Positions 35,815 to 48,960 of a stretch of 64,000 nt of DNA are shown here, in pieces. Positions within the stretch are counted from its first letter, which is position 1; each line of letters opens with the position of its first letter. The notes below the pieces were generated by a model, which saw only the letters and a program-made list of their open reading frames with translations, was not told the DNA's origin and ran no database searches. The translations under genes were made by a program, and so were the position numbers. The stretch lies in NCBI GenBank assembly GCA_944474755.1, contig OX104112.1, positions 23,462,460 to 23,526,459 on the forward strand, written 5' to 3'. The DNA is from Limnoperna fortunei. Taxonomy: Eukaryota; Mollusca; Bivalvia; Mytilida; Modiolidae.

Positions 35815-37464
35815 CTGGAGCAAAAGCGGCCCTAAGACCTTCACCGAGAAATAGGCTTCCATTACTGGGGCAAAAGCGGCCCTAAGACCTTCACCGAGAA
35901 ATAGGCTTCCATTAATGGGGCAAAAGCGGCCCTAAGACCTTCACCGAGAAATAGGCTTCCATTACTGGGGAAAAAACAGCCCTAAGACCTTCACCGAGAA
36001 ATAGGCTTCCATTACTGGGGCAAAAGCGGCCCTAAGACCTTCACCGAGAAATAGGCTTCCATTACTGGGGCAAAAGCGGCCCTAAGACCTTCACCGAGAA
36101 ATAGGCTTCCATTACTGGGGCAAAAGCGGCCCTAAGACCTTCACCGAGAAATAGGCTTCCATTAATGGAGCAAAAGCGGCCCTAAGACCTTCACCGAGAA
36201 ATAGGCTTCCATTACTGGGGAAAAAACGGCCCTAAGACCTTCACCGAGAAATAGGCTTCCATTACTGGGGCAAAAGCGGCCCTAGGACCTTCACCGATAA
36301 ATAGGCTTCCATTACTGGGGCAAAAGCGGCCCTAAGACCTTCACCGAGAAATAGGCTTCCATTACTGGGGCAAAAGCGGCCCTAAGACCTTCACCGATAA
36401 ATAGGCTTCCATTACTGGGGCAAAAGCGGCCCTAAGACCTTCACCGAGAAATAGGCTTCCATTACTGGGTCAAAAGCAGCCCTAAGACCTTCACCGAGAA
36501 ATAGGCTTCCATTACTGGGGCAAAAGCGGCCCTAAGACCTTCACCGAGAAATAGGCTTCCATTAATGGGGCAAAAGCGGCCCTAAGACCTTCACCGAGAA
36601 ATAGGCTTCCATTACTGGGGAAAAAACGGCCCTAAGACCTTCACCGAGAAATAGGCTTCCATTACTGGGGCAAAAGCGGCCCTAAGACCTTCACCGAGAA
36701 ATAGGCTTCCATTACTGGGGCAAAAGCGGCCCTAAGACCTTCACCGAGAAATAGGCTTCCATTACTGGGGAAAAAACGGCCCTAAGACCTTCACCGAGAA
36801 ATAGGCTTCCATTACTGGGGCAAAAGCGGCCCTAAGACCTTCACCGAGAAATAGGCTTCCATTACTGGGGCAAAAGCGGCCCTAAGACCTTCACCGAGAA
36901 ATAGGCTTCCATTACTGGGGCAAAAGCGGCCCTAAGACCTTCACCGAGAAATAGGCTTCCATTACTGGGGCAAAAGCGGCCTTAAGACCTTCACCGAGAA
37001 ATAGGCTTCCATTACTGGGGAAAAAACGGCCCTAAGACCTTCACCGAGAAATAGGCTTCCATTACTGGGGCAAAAGCGGCCCTAAGACCTTCACCGATAA
37101 ATAGGCTTCCATTACTGGGGCAAAAGCGGCCCTAAGACCTTCACCGAGAAATAGGCTTCCATTACTGGGGCAAAAGCGGCCCTAAGACCTTCACCGATAA
37201 ATAGGCTTCCATTACTGGGGCAAAAGCGGCCCTAAGACCTTCACCGAGAAATAGGCTTCCATTACTGGGGAAAAAGCAGCCCTAAGACCTTCACCGAGAA
37301 ATAGGCTTCCATTACTGGGGCAAAAGCGGCCCTAAGACCTTCACCGAGAAATAGGCTTCCATTACTGGGGCAAAAGCGGCCCTAAGACCTTCACCGAGAA
37401 ATAGGCTTCCATTACTGGGGCAAAAGCGGCCCTAAGGCCTTCACCGAGAAATAGGCTTCCATTA
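35815..37464. repeat. 50-bp minisatellite with 800-bp higher-order period
   Basis: About 33 nearly identical units made of GGGGCAAAAGCGGCCCTAAG, ACCTTCACCGAGAAATAGGC and TTCCATTACT. Few substitutions mark individual units. Four such marks (36221, 36291, 36391, 36471) recur exactly 800 bp downstream (37021, 37091, 37191, 37271), showing duplication of a 16-unit block. Confidence 0.95.
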
Positions 37465-38759
37465 AGATTTCCCTGTAGTTAATAAGTCTCTGATTCTTTA
37501 AATTGCACAAATTGTTAAAATTACAAATAATTTGATAAATTGTTTAAGGTCTGACTACTTGAACCAACTTAGACAATACTGGGGCAGTTCCAAGTAACGC
37601 GTTATATTTGTTTAAGTTATTTGTCTAAATTTAAGCGTACAAGACCGCACAAGTGAGGCAATTACCTCACTTATTGAGCTTTTGTTTTTTTAACTTTGTT
37701 TTCCAAGCGATTGAAATCAAAACGAGACGTTGGACTGGGGGAACCGAGAGAGAAGAGAATTAGCTATCTCTGCAAAAATGGACTTGGAGATGAATTCCAC
37801 ACTACTTGTTTGTATGTGGCTTTAAGGCAATTGAAAAATCCGAGCTCTCTATACCGAGTTTTTATATTAATAACCCAAGCAGGCTAAGAGAATATAAATT
37901 AAAGGGCTTACTTTCTCTCTGCAACTAACAGTTACAGAAAAAAAGCAATATTCTTGAAGAAAATAGGAAATTTTCTATGTTGCTCTTGTAACATGTGTCT
38001 GAGTAAAATAATAAACACTTCAAATCGCAAATGCCGAATTTTGAACCGTTAACCACAGAACCTTGCCATAGATTTTTCGGCGAACTTCGCATTGGCGTCA
38101 ATTATAGATAATTCACGTATGAGTTCTCACAACATAGCGTCATATAATACACTAATGTAGTTACTTTTAATTTGTTTGTTGGGATATTCACGACCTAATT
38201 AATCGAACGTTATGTTGAATTTTAATGATTAGAAAGATAATTCGTACTGTTATACTGTAGAGATACATGTTGAACAGTAGTAAATGTTTTGGCTGTAGAA
38301 AATAGTAACATTTAGGTGATTTGCATACCTTTCTTACATACCTCAGCATTTACCTGGGATAGGAAATTAATCAGCCTTCATTCAACATTAAAACTGTATG
38401 CCATATATATCCTTGGACGAATTCCCCCTTTTCACTAGTTAGAATATTTTGAGACGCTCCCACTTCTACATACAATATATATCCTTGGGCCAATTGCCCT
38501 TTTCACTACCGTCCGACCAAGGGCATTAAGTTGTCGGTGTAGGACGTAAAAAACTTCCCAAGTCTAGTTAAGTCCTTTTTCACTAGTTAGAATATTTTGA
38601 TACGCTCCAACTTTTACATGAAATGTCTAACGCAGTGAGTGTAAAAAAATACCAACATTTTGTCTTGTAAAATCAAAGATAAATTTTAACACTTTTATAA
38701 AACTTAATTTATGCAGGGGCTTAAAAAGAAAAAAAATGTACACATGTAACCACTATTGA
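37465..38759. other. No gene recognised
   Basis: A small direct duplication of about 45 bp (CACTAGTTAGAATATTTTGA at 38435 and 38580) with nearby copies of TATATATCCTTGG is the only structure noticed. A 63-codon frame at 37696-37887 has no recognised relatives. Confidence 0.45.
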
Positions 38760-40180
38760 CTAAATCAAAACAAATTGATGAGATCTGGATAGACTGAAAT
38801 GATATATCGTAATCAGAAAATCGACAGACATGAGATGGGTAGACTGAAATGATATAGCGTAATCACAAAATCTACCCAGGCATGAGATGAATAAACTGCA
38901 ATGATATAGCGTAATCACAAAATCGACAGACATGAGATGGATAGACTGAAATTATATAGCGTAATCACAAAATCAACACAGACATGAGATGGATAGACTG
39001 AAATGATATAGCGTAATCACAAAATCGACCCAGGCATGAGATGGATAGACTGAAATGATATAGCGTAATCACAAAATCGCCAGACGTGAGATGGGTGGAC
39101 TGAAATGATATAGCGTAATCACAAAATCGACCCAGGCATGAGATGGATAGACTGAAATGATATAGCGTAATCACAAAATCGACAGACATGAGATGGGTGG
39201 ACTGAAATGATATGGCGTAATCACAAAATCTACCTAGACATGTGATGGATAGACTGAAATGACACAGCGTAATCACAAAATCTACCTAGACATGAGATGG
39301 ATAGACTGAAATGATATAGCGTAATCACAAAATCTACCTAGACATGAGATGGATAGACTGAAATGATATAGCGTAATCACAAAATCTACCTAGACATGTG
39401 ATGGATAGACTGAAATGACACAGCGTAATCACAAAATCTACCTAGACATGAGATGGATAGACTGAAATGATATAGCTTAATCACAAAATCTACCTAGACA
39501 TGTGATGGATAGACTGAAATGATATAGCGTAATCACAAAATCTACCTAGACATGTGATGGATAGACTGAAATGATATAGCGTAATCACAAAATCTACCTA
39601 GACATGTGGTGGATAGACTGAAATGATATAGCGTAATCACAAAATCTACCTAGACATGAGATGGATAGACTGAAATGATATAGCGTAATCACAAAATCTA
39701 CCTAGACATGTGATGGATAGACTGAAATGATATAGCGTAATCACAAAATCTACCTAGACATGTGATGGATAGACTGAAATGATATAGCTTAATCACAAAA
39801 TCTACCTAGACATGAGATGTATAGACTGAAATGATATAGCGTAATCACAAAATCTACCTAGACATGAGATGGATAGACTGAAATGATATAGCTTAATCAC
39901 AAAATCTACCTAGACATGTGATGGATAGACTGAAATGATATAGCTTAATCACAAAATCTACCTAGACATGAGATGGATAGACTGAAATGATATAGCTTAA
40001 TCACAAAATCTACCTAGACGTGTGATGGATAGACTGAAATGATATAGCTTAATCACAAAATCTACCTAGACATGAGATGGATAGACTGAAATGATATAGC
40101 GTAATCACAGAATCTACCCAGACATAAGATGGATAGACTGAAATGATACAGCGTAATCACAAAATCCACACAGACATGGG
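38760..40180. repeat. 52-bp minisatellite, about 27 copies
   Basis: The unit is AGATGGATAGACTGAAATGA then TATAGCGTAATCACAAAATC and TACCTAGACATG. Units at the left edge use GACCCAGG or GACAGACATG and are 50-53 bp; the interior is more uniform and alternates between CATGAGATGG and CATGTGATGG, and between AGCGTAA and AGCTTAA. The minus-strand 103-codon frame over the left part is an artefact. Confidence 0.93.
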
Positions 40181-40564
40181 TAGATAGACTTCAGTATGAG
40201 GTCTTTTAATCAAAGTACTAATTTAAATCATGGTCTAAATCTCTAAAACTATGTATGGTATGGCTTTAAAACTTTATACTCAGAGTGGTATTTGGTAGTA
40301 CAAAACTAGTATAGTTTACCGATTTTACCACCTGAACGCCTTTTTTTTCGAGTAGGGCATCCGTGTTTCATAGACAACTATTCTAGTTGTTATTTGTATG
40401 CCGAGTTACGAAAGTAGGGGGCATATAGTGTTTGGGTCCGTTCGTCCGTACGTCAGTCCCAAATGTTGTGAGATTGGGCATTATGTCTTTTGGACATATT
40501 CTTGATATATATTTATATGATACTCCTAGTAATCATTTTATTGTTGCTTTTCATTTGTAATCCG
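40181..40564. other. No gene recognised
   Basis: Contains GTCCGTTCGTCCGTACGTCAGTCC near 40436-40460, typical of dispersed repeats in this window. No exon. Confidence 0.4.
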
Positions 40565-42527
40565 AAGCTCATGACCACGAGCCAGATAGAGCTCTTCTTA
40601 CTTCAAGGAAAGTGTTCAGTGAGCCAAAAGAGCACGACCCAACGCGGCCTATTAAAAGAACATTTAATGAAATTGTCGCTGAGTTCGCTGATGTCAGTGA
40701 TGAAGAAGACCTTGAACTTCCAAGCTTTTCGAGCTTAAGAAGTAGACTACAACGTGCAAGATCAGCTTGCTTGTCACCTTTACCTGAAACTATAGATGAT
40801 GTGGACATACGCGGTTTTTGGAGAAACAATTAGAGGGATGACCGGTTTCTTTCCCTTTTGGATAACAATTGGGGGGTAGCGGGTTTTTATACAGAGAGAA
40901 ACTATATAATATTGCAAACTTGTGACGCCATATTCATTGATGGTACATTTAAGACATGTCCAAGACCGTACACCCAGTTTATATCCATACACGGAACACA
41001 TTTGGACAGGTTTTCCCCTGGCTATGTGTCTTCTAACAGGTAAAAAAGTTGGCCAACACAGATAGATGCTACAGCATATTAAGCAACGAGTGCGACACTA
41101 TACAGGACATAGGTGGCGACCAAATCAAGCAGTTTGTGACTTTAAACATGGCCTTATCATAGCTCTGGAGAACTGAAACACACACGAATAAGAACTTGTT
41201 ATTTTCATTTCTGTCAAAGCCTATGGCAGAAATGCCAGGATTTTGGGTCTCGCTGAACCATACAAAAGACGACGACGGCTTCAAAAAATTACCAGAAAGT
41301 GTATGTCTATTGGTCATTTACCAATTGCAGTTGTCCGACAGAATTTCAAATTGCTAGTAACCGATCAAAACACTAGGAGGGTGGTTAACCGATATCCTTA
41401 ACTCAATGACTTTCCCTATTACCTGCTGAACACATACATACCGGGCACATTCCCTATCCACATGTGGAATGTTTATGGCCGAGGCAGTGACTGTCGAACA
41501 TACAACATTGTAGAAGGTATAAACATGTATATGATAATAGGAACTTTTTAAATTTTACATTTTAGGGCCCGCATCAAGAATGCGAAAGTCCTATAGCGTT
41601 CACTTCCGTCTGTCAGTCCGTTAATAATATAAATTACACCTACATGTATGATGGGGCGCAATATAAACATTAATAGCACACAATGAATAAAGTTAACAAT
41701 ATTTTGTGAATGCTTGAACTCAAAAACAATAAGGAATAAAGATTTGAAATTTTACACAGTGATAAAAGTACCATTTGAAAGATCGCATACTACCATTTTA
41801 TAAAAATCTGTTGAATATTTTTGGAAAAATATTGACTTATTGCAGATGAGGCATTCTTGACTTGGTGATTCTAGTTTTAAACTACATCATTTTCAACGCA
41901 AAGAAACAAACATAAACAGTATTTTAGTTTTAGAGGACAACAATTTGCAAATACATAAATGGTACTACAAGTAAACGGGTAATATGTTCGATATTCTCGG
42001 GTTTAAGTCCTTTCTAGCACATGTTGAACGAACATTACAGGATCAGGTAATACGCGAGGATATCGGGAAATCGTTACGGGTATTTACAAAGAAATTTCAT
42101 GCCATCCGTGTTTACCAAAAACTTAACACAATAAGTCACATGTAAAGATATTAGAAAATACATAGCGCGGATATCACTAGTGTATATTACTTTTGTATCT
42201 CTGTAATTAATTGGGTTCGTGTTTTGTCGTTTGATAGGGTTTCATAGCAGGTGGAATAGTACAGTGGGAACACGACACCCGTCACTCTGGGTTTTCATAA
42301 GAAAACTCAAGGATGAAGAACGTCTAGAAAGAGTAAGAATGAGACGAGTAAGACAAGGGCAACTTGAGACCAAACTCAAAAGAAAGTTGATAAAAATGAC
42401 ACGCAATTGTCGTGTAGCTCACCGCTTTTCGCGGGAAAGTTTAGCTGCTCGCTGCGAGTTGTGCTCGCTACAACGACCAGCTAGTGGTGATAGTAAATAC
42501 TTACTTCCTCTTTGTAATCCCTTGTAA
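40565..42527 (+). pseudogene. Decayed MULE transposase, two exons
   Basis: Exon 1 (to 41516) reads ALLTSRKVFSEPKEHDPTRP, DRFLSLLDNNWGVAGFYTER and CDAIFIDGTFKTCPRPYTQF, whose DGTFKTCP is the signature of the MULE transposase core. After a frameshift near 41000 it continues FPLAMCLLTGKK and YIPGTFPIHMWNVYG and ends in NIVEG. A donor GTATAA (41517) and acceptor TTGATAG (42237) splice in frame to exon 2 (42238-42527), starting FHSRWNSTVGTRHPSLWVFI, the usual C-terminal block. In-frame stops (for example after RGFWRNN at about 40831, and several between 41170 and 41400) show it is dead. An intact copy would cut and paste Mutator-like elements. The intron of 721 nt contains no recognised gene. Confidence 0.82.
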
Positions 42528-42599
42528 TGCTACTTTCAAAATTTTGTTTGGCTTTATATCTTTGTGTATTATTGTCTTATAAATGTTATTTCTAATATT

Positions 42600-42770
42600 T
42601 ACTCTGAAAATCTGTGGCCTTTGTGGCGAGTGGTTTATGTAGTTAGTTATCTCCCTTAATAATCAGCGTGTCACAACTGAGGTTTAAAAGTTCAAGCCTG
42701 ACTTCCTGCATGGCATACTCGATTCTAACCTAAAATAACAAGAATAGTTTTCTTGTCGAATCTAAGGTCG
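42600..42770 (+). mobile_element. SINE head remnant
   Basis: TTTGTGGCGAGTGGTTTATG looks like a tRNA A-box region. GAGGTTTAAAAGTTCAAGCC at about 42680 is a plausible degraded B box, followed by TCCTGCATGGCATACTCG. It ends without the usual body. Confidence 0.5.
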
Positions 42771-43022
42771 GGGATTTCTATTGAGTACCCTAATAAAAAA
42801 AAAACTGGACAATGTGATGAGAGTGAGAACGAATATAGCTGCAATACTGCTCGTTATCCATCCAAAAATCAATCAATCAGTCTGTCAATCTATCAGTTAA
42901 ACAATATGCAGACTTTAAAGAAGGAGGATGGAAACAAGCGTATCAGGTTAGAGCCAAGGAACTTTGAAATGACGAATGTCAATACATGTATTTGTTAACT
43001 AAATACATAAGGACTATTGAAG

Positions 43023-43280
43023 ACCGATTACAGCTTTTATCTAGACCAAGAGGACTACATCACACCTTGTATCTACATAAAACGGTCACTGAGGACCATT
43101 TCACAGATTGTACCTAGACCAATCGGTCACTGAGGACCATTTCACAGTTTGTACTTAGACCAGTCGGTCACTTATGACCATTTCACAGTTTGTACCTAGA
43201 CCAATCGGTCACTAGGGACTACTCCATAGTTTGTACCTAGACCATGCCGTCACTGAGGACCACTTCAATGCTTGTACCCG
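43023..43280. repeat. 41-bp minisatellite, about 5 copies
   Basis: The unit contains CGGTCACTGAGGACCATTTC followed by ACAGTTTGTACCTAGACCAAT. Copies start near 43083, 43124, 43165 and 43206, with degraded units on both sides. Confidence 0.85.
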
Positions 43281-44600
43281 ATTATTGCTTATTGGCGTGT
43301 CTAGGCTGAGATTTTGAATTGCAGTCAAACTACCAGAAGGGTTTGCTTGACTTCGACCGTAACAAAACTTAAATCTCTTATTATTCTTCTTTAAGTACCA
43401 TTTATATTTTATTACTCCTTGTTTTTAAGAGAGAAAAAGATTCGTCTGTTAACGAATAGCACATACAATTTGAAGTCCCCCGACCCCTTTTCCGTCTACA
43501 AAATGATTCATAAATTTGAGCGTGAGAATCCAGTTGAATTATGTAAGCAAGACTCGGTCAAAAGGACTGAAAAAAAAGTTGAGCAATTTTATATTGTAGT
43601 CGTGATAATTTTTATCGTCATCGTCGTCATTCAATTTATTATAATAGCCGTAACAGTTTCTACCATAGCGTTTTAATTCTAGGAAACACTCGAAACTTTT
43701 CTGCACCTTTGTTTTAATTTATACTTTCAATTATTATTGACCATACTTATTTGCATTCAAACATTACATTAACATTCCGTTATTAAGCGTAAAAATCGTA
43801 ATGTTTATGATGGGTGGTGATGCTAAGCCCTACCCCCGCCAACAAAAAAAAATAATATAAAAAGAATAAAAGAAGATCAATCTAAATTAACACAACAAAA
43901 ACAATATAAAATAATGGTATTGTGTATTTTACTTTAATAAAACAACCAGGTAATTGACAGTAAGTTGACGAGTATTGTCCCGTCCGTCTGCCCGTCTATC
44001 AGTTAGTCGCGGCGCGACTTTAAAATTGATCAAATATGTAACTGCATGAACTTTCATGAAACAGTGTGTACACGCAACTTCTTTGAAATGAAACCAAAAA
44101 AACATAATGTCATGCTATTTTGTAGCTAATTCTTTACATTACTTGTGTCTGTCATCGATATTCTAGATTTTTATTGGTTCCAACCATGACAGATGACGCA
44201 GAATCATTCTTTGCATTTCTCAATGAAACCGGTAGCCGTGAAGAGCACGCGCTTCTGTATGTTGACTGTACAGTAAACATACAGCGCGGAGTGGAGTAAT
44301 TTAAATCAACAAAAATACCTAGTGTACGATGAATTAGGACCCCGGAATTTTTTGGTTAATAAAATAAAATGTAAATATAAGAATTAAATGCATTCTTTTG
44401 AAGTTTTATTGGCATATGAAAGCGTTGACCGAAGAACGTTTTTATCATGAAGCGCTACCGAGCTGCTTTGAAAATATGCTTCAGCCAACTATTTTATACG
44501 TAAATGAAACTTCAAAAGAATGTATTCAGTTCTTAATTACGGCATATACATTATTTCATGTTCTCTATAATCATCGAAGACTATGTGTAATTTGTAAATG
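43281..44600. other. No gene recognised; one open frame with a hydrophobic tail
   Basis: An 85-codon frame (43419-43676) ends in a hydrophobic stretch of about 30 residues that could be a membrane segment, but no family is recognisable and the composition is that of AT-rich DNA. A frame at 44398-44601 is likewise unrecognised. Confidence 0.35.
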
Positions 44601-44604
44601 ATGT

Positions 44605-44830
44605 TTAACGCCACTGTTGGGCAATTTGTCTGAGTTCACTGTTTACTGCGTTAGGAAGCCGGAGTACCCGGAGAAAACTTCTGGCCTTCGGTAGGAAACT
44701 ATCAACAATGATTGGAGTAGAGCACACCAATTAGACGCGAACCCCGCAACCTCAGCATTGACAAACTACGTGATAAATATGACTAACTACCATGAACCAC
44801 TTGGATACGCACCCAACATCCTATGTAGAT
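44605..44830 (-). mobile_element. tRNA-derived SINE copy
   Basis: On the minus strand: CCAAGTGGTTCATGGTAGTTAG (A-box-like head), GAGGTTGCGGGGTTCGCGTC (B box), CCTACCGAAGGCCAGAAG, TTTTCTCCGGGTACTCCGGC and AGTGGCGTTAAACATC. This is the same block order as 25730-25955. Confidence 0.82.
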
Positions 44831-44889
44831 GGGCAGATCAGCAGAAATTATTAGTCCGTTTTTATGGAAAGTCATCGAGGTCAAAATTC

Positions 44890-44975
44890 TTAATAATTCA
44901 AAATTATTATTCATTCTGAATTCATTATTCATTCAGAATTCATTATTCATTCTGAATTCATTATTCGTCATCCTT
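44890..44975. repeat. Short tandem repeat, GAATTCATTATTCATTC-like unit
   Basis: About four copies of an 18-19 bp unit alternating CATTCTGAATTC and CATTCAGAATTC. The GAATTC palindromes make it locally self-complementary. Confidence 0.75.
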
Positions 44976-45240
44976 TCATAATTATTCTTTATTCCATGTT
45001 TTAAGTTCTATATCTTTTTTGTTATTTCTTTATTCTTTGTCGAATTCGTTTCCAAAAAGAAAAGCAGAAGGGGGGGGGGGGGGTGAAAATAAATTGTACG
45101 CAAATAGGGACTCTTCTTTGGATTTATTGTTGCTACAAACAAATACAAACTAACCAACCAACAAACAAACATAACAAAATAATTCATTATACATACGAAT
45201 TTTAACTTTAAAGATAAAATGTAAGTTTTCAAAACTATTC

Positions 45241-45440
45241 NNNNNNNNNNNNNNNNNNNNNNNNNNNNNNNNNNNNNNNNNNNNNNNNNNNNNNNNNNNN
45301 NNNNNNNNNNNNNNNNNNNNNNNNNNNNNNNNNNNNNNNNNNNNNNNNNNNNNNNNNNNNNNNNNNNNNNNNNNNNNNNNNNNNNNNNNNNNNNNNNNNN
45401 NNNNNNNNNNNNNNNNNNNNNNNNNNNNNNNNNNNNNNNN
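45241..45440. other. Assembly gap (200 N)
   Basis: Exactly 200 N. The 28-bp array starts directly at its right edge, so the gap probably hides more of that array and its true length is unknown. Confidence 0.98.
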
Positions 45441-48400
45441 CCTACTAACTGTCCTAAGGTGTACCCACCTACTAACTGTACTAAGGTGTACCTACCTACA
45501 AACTGTACTAAGGTGTACCTATCTGCTAACTGTACTAAGGTGTACCTACCTGCTAACAGTACTAAGGTGTACCTACCTGCTAACTGTACTAAGGTGTACC
45601 CACCTACTAACTGTCCTACCTGTATACCTACCTACTAACTGTCCTACTGGTATACCTACCTACCAACTGTCCTACCGGTATACATACCTACTAACTGTCA
45701 TACCTGTATACCTACCTACTAACTGACCTATGGTATACCTACCTACCAAATGTCCCACCGGTATACCTACCTACTAACTGTCCTACCGGTATACCTATCT
45801 ACAACTGTCCTACCGGTATACGTATCTACAACTGTCCTACCGGTATACCTACCTACTAACTGTCCTACAGGTATACCTACCTACTAACTGTCCTACCGGT
45901 ATACCTATCTACAACTGTCCTACCGGTATACCTACCTACTAACTGTCCTACAGGTATACCTACCTACTAACTGTCTTACCGGTATACCTACCTACTAACT
46001 GTCCTACCGGTATACCTACCTACTAACTGTCATACCTGTATACCTACCTACTAACTGACCTATGGTATACCTACCTACCAAATGTCCCACCGGTATACCT
46101 ACCTACTAACTGTCCTACCGGTATACCTATCTACAACTGTCCTACCGGTATACCTATCTACAACTGTCCTACCGGTATACCTATCTACAACTGTCCTACC
46201 GGTATACCTACCTACTAACTGTCCTACAGGTATACCTACCTACTAACTGTCCTACCGGTATACCTACCTACTAACTGTCCTACAGGTATACCTACCTACT
46301 AACTGTCTTACCGGTATACCTACCTACTAACTGTCCTACCGGTATACCTACCTACTAACTGTCATACCTGTATACCTACCTACTAACTGACCTATGGTAT
46401 ACCTACCTACCAAATGTCCCACCGGTATACCTACCTACTAACTGTCCTACCGGTATACCTATCTACAACTGTCCTACCGGTATACCTACCTACTAACTGT
46501 CCTACAGGTATACCTACCTACTAACTGTCCTACCGGTATACCTACCTACTAACTGTCCTACCTGTATACCTACCTACTAACTGACCTACCGGTATACCTA
46601 CCTACTAACTGTCCTACCGGTATACCTACCTACTAACTGACCTATGGTATACCTACCTATTAACTGACCTATGGTATACCTACGTACTAACTGTCCTACC
46701 GGTATACCTACCTACTAACTGACCTATGGTACACCTACCTACTAACTGACCTATGGTATACCTACCTACTAACTGTCCTACCGTTATACCTACCTACTAA
46801 CTGACCTATGGTATACCTACCTACTAACTGTCCTACCTGTATACCTACCTACTAACTGTCCTACCGGTATACCTACCTACTAACTGTCCTACCGGTATAC
46901 CTACCTACTAACTGACCTATGGTATACCTATCTACTGAATGTTCTACCGGTATACCTATCTACTGACTGTCCTACCGGTATACCTATCTACTAACTGTCC
47001 TACGGTATATCTACCTACTGACTGTCCTACCTGTATACCTACGTACTGACTGTCCTACCGGTATACCTATCTACTAACTATCCTACCGGTATTCCTACCT
47101 ACTAACTGTCCTACCTTTATACCTACCAACTTACTGTCCTACCTGTATACCTACCTACTAACTGTCCTACCGGTATACCTACCAACTTACTGTCCTACCT
47201 GTATACCTACCTACTAACTGTCCTACCGGTATACCTACCAACTAACTGTCCTACCGGTATACCTACCAACTTACTGTCCTACCTGTATACCTACCTACTA
47301 ACTGTCCTAACGGTATACCTACCTACTAACTGTCCTACCGGTATACCTACCTACTAACTGTCCTACCTGTATACCTATCTACTGACTGTCCTACCGGTAT
47401 ACCTACCAACTTACTGTCCTAACTGTATACCTACCTACTGAATGTCCTACCGGTATACCTACCTACTGACTGTCCTACCGGTATACCTATCTACTAACTG
47501 TCCTACGGTATACCTACCTACTGAATGTCCTACCGGTATACCTACCTACTAACTGTCCTACCGGTATACCTACCAACTTACTGTCCTACCTGTATACCTA
47601 CCTACTGACTGTCCTACCGGTATACCTACCTACTAAATGTCCCACCTGTATACCTACCTACTAACTGTCCTACCGGTATACCTACCTACTAAATGTCCCA
47701 CCTTTATACCTACCTACTAACTGTCCTACGGTATACCTACCTACTATATGTCCTACCGGTATACCTACCTACTAACTGTCCTACAGGTATACCTACCTAC
47801 AAACTGTCCTACCAGTATACATACCTACTAACAACTGTCCTACCAGTATACCTACCTACTAACTGTCCTACCGGTATACCTACCAACTTACTGTCCTACC
47901 TGTATACCTACCTACTAACTGTCCTACCGGCATACCTACCTACTAACTGTCCTACCGGTATACCTACCAACTAACTGTCCTACCGGTATACCTACCAACT
48001 TACTGTCCTACCTGTATACCTACCTACTAACTGTCCTAACGGTATACCTACCTACTAACTGTCCTACCGGTATACCTACCTACTGACTGTCCTACCTGTA
48101 TACCTATCTACTGACTGTCCTACCGGTATACCTACCAACTTACTGTCCTACCTGTATACCTACCTACTGAATGTCCTACCGGTATACCTACCTACTGACT
48201 GTCCTACCGGTATACCTATCTACTAACTGTCCTACGGTATACCTACCTACTGAATGTCCTACCGGTATACCTACCTACTGACTGTCCTATAGGTATACCT
48301 ACTTACTAACTGTCCTACCGGTATACCTACCTACTGACTGTCCTACCGGTATACCTACCTACTAACTGTCCTACCGGTATACCTACCTACTATATGTCCT

Positions 48401-48960
48401 ACAGGTATACCTACCTACTAAATGTCCCACCTGTATACCTACCTACTAACTGTCCTACCGGTATACCTACCTACTAAATGTCCCACCTGTATACCTACCT
48501 ACTAACTGTCCTACCGGTATACCTACCTACTATATGTCTTACCGGTATACCTACCTACTAACTGTCCTACAGGTATACCTACCTACTAACTGTCCTACCA
48601 GTATACATACCTACTAACAACTGTCCTACCAGTATACCTACCTACTAACTGTCCTACCGGTATACCTACCTACTAACTGTCCTACCAGTGTACCTACCTA
48701 CTAACTGTCCTACCGGTATACCTACCTACTAACTCCCCTACATGTATACCTACTTACTAACTGTCCTACCGGTATACCTACTTACTTACTGTCCTACATG
48801 TATACCTATCTACTAACTCTCCTACCTGTATACCTACCTACTAACTGTCCTACCAGTATACCTACTTACTTACTGTCCTACCAGTATATCTACTTACTAA
48901 CTGTACTACCGGTATACCTAACTGCCCAACATATACCCAGCGTCCCACCTACCTACATGT
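45441..48960. repeat. 28-bp minisatellite, about 125 copies, with higher-order blocks
   Basis: The unit is CTACCTACTAACTGTCCTAC followed by CGGTATAC. Variants include CTGTATAC, CAGGTATAC, GACCTATGGTATAC and a three-base-shorter form. A rare marker (GTCATACC) recurs at 45697, 46029 and 46361, a 332-bp higher-order period of about 12 units. A second block around ATACATACCTACTAACAACT recurs 786 bp apart (47811 and 48597). The array decays after about 48900. Open frames over it are artefacts. Confidence 0.95.

Noticed and set aside
35815..40180. CRISPR-like regular arrays
   Set aside because: Units are directly adjacent without unique spacers, and the genome is eukaryotic with introns and SINEs; these are minisatellites.
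43419..43676. Small membrane protein candidate
   Set aside because: The hydrophobic tail comes from ATT/GTC-rich low-complexity DNA. There is no conserved motif, signal or splice context, so I list it only as an unrecognised frame.
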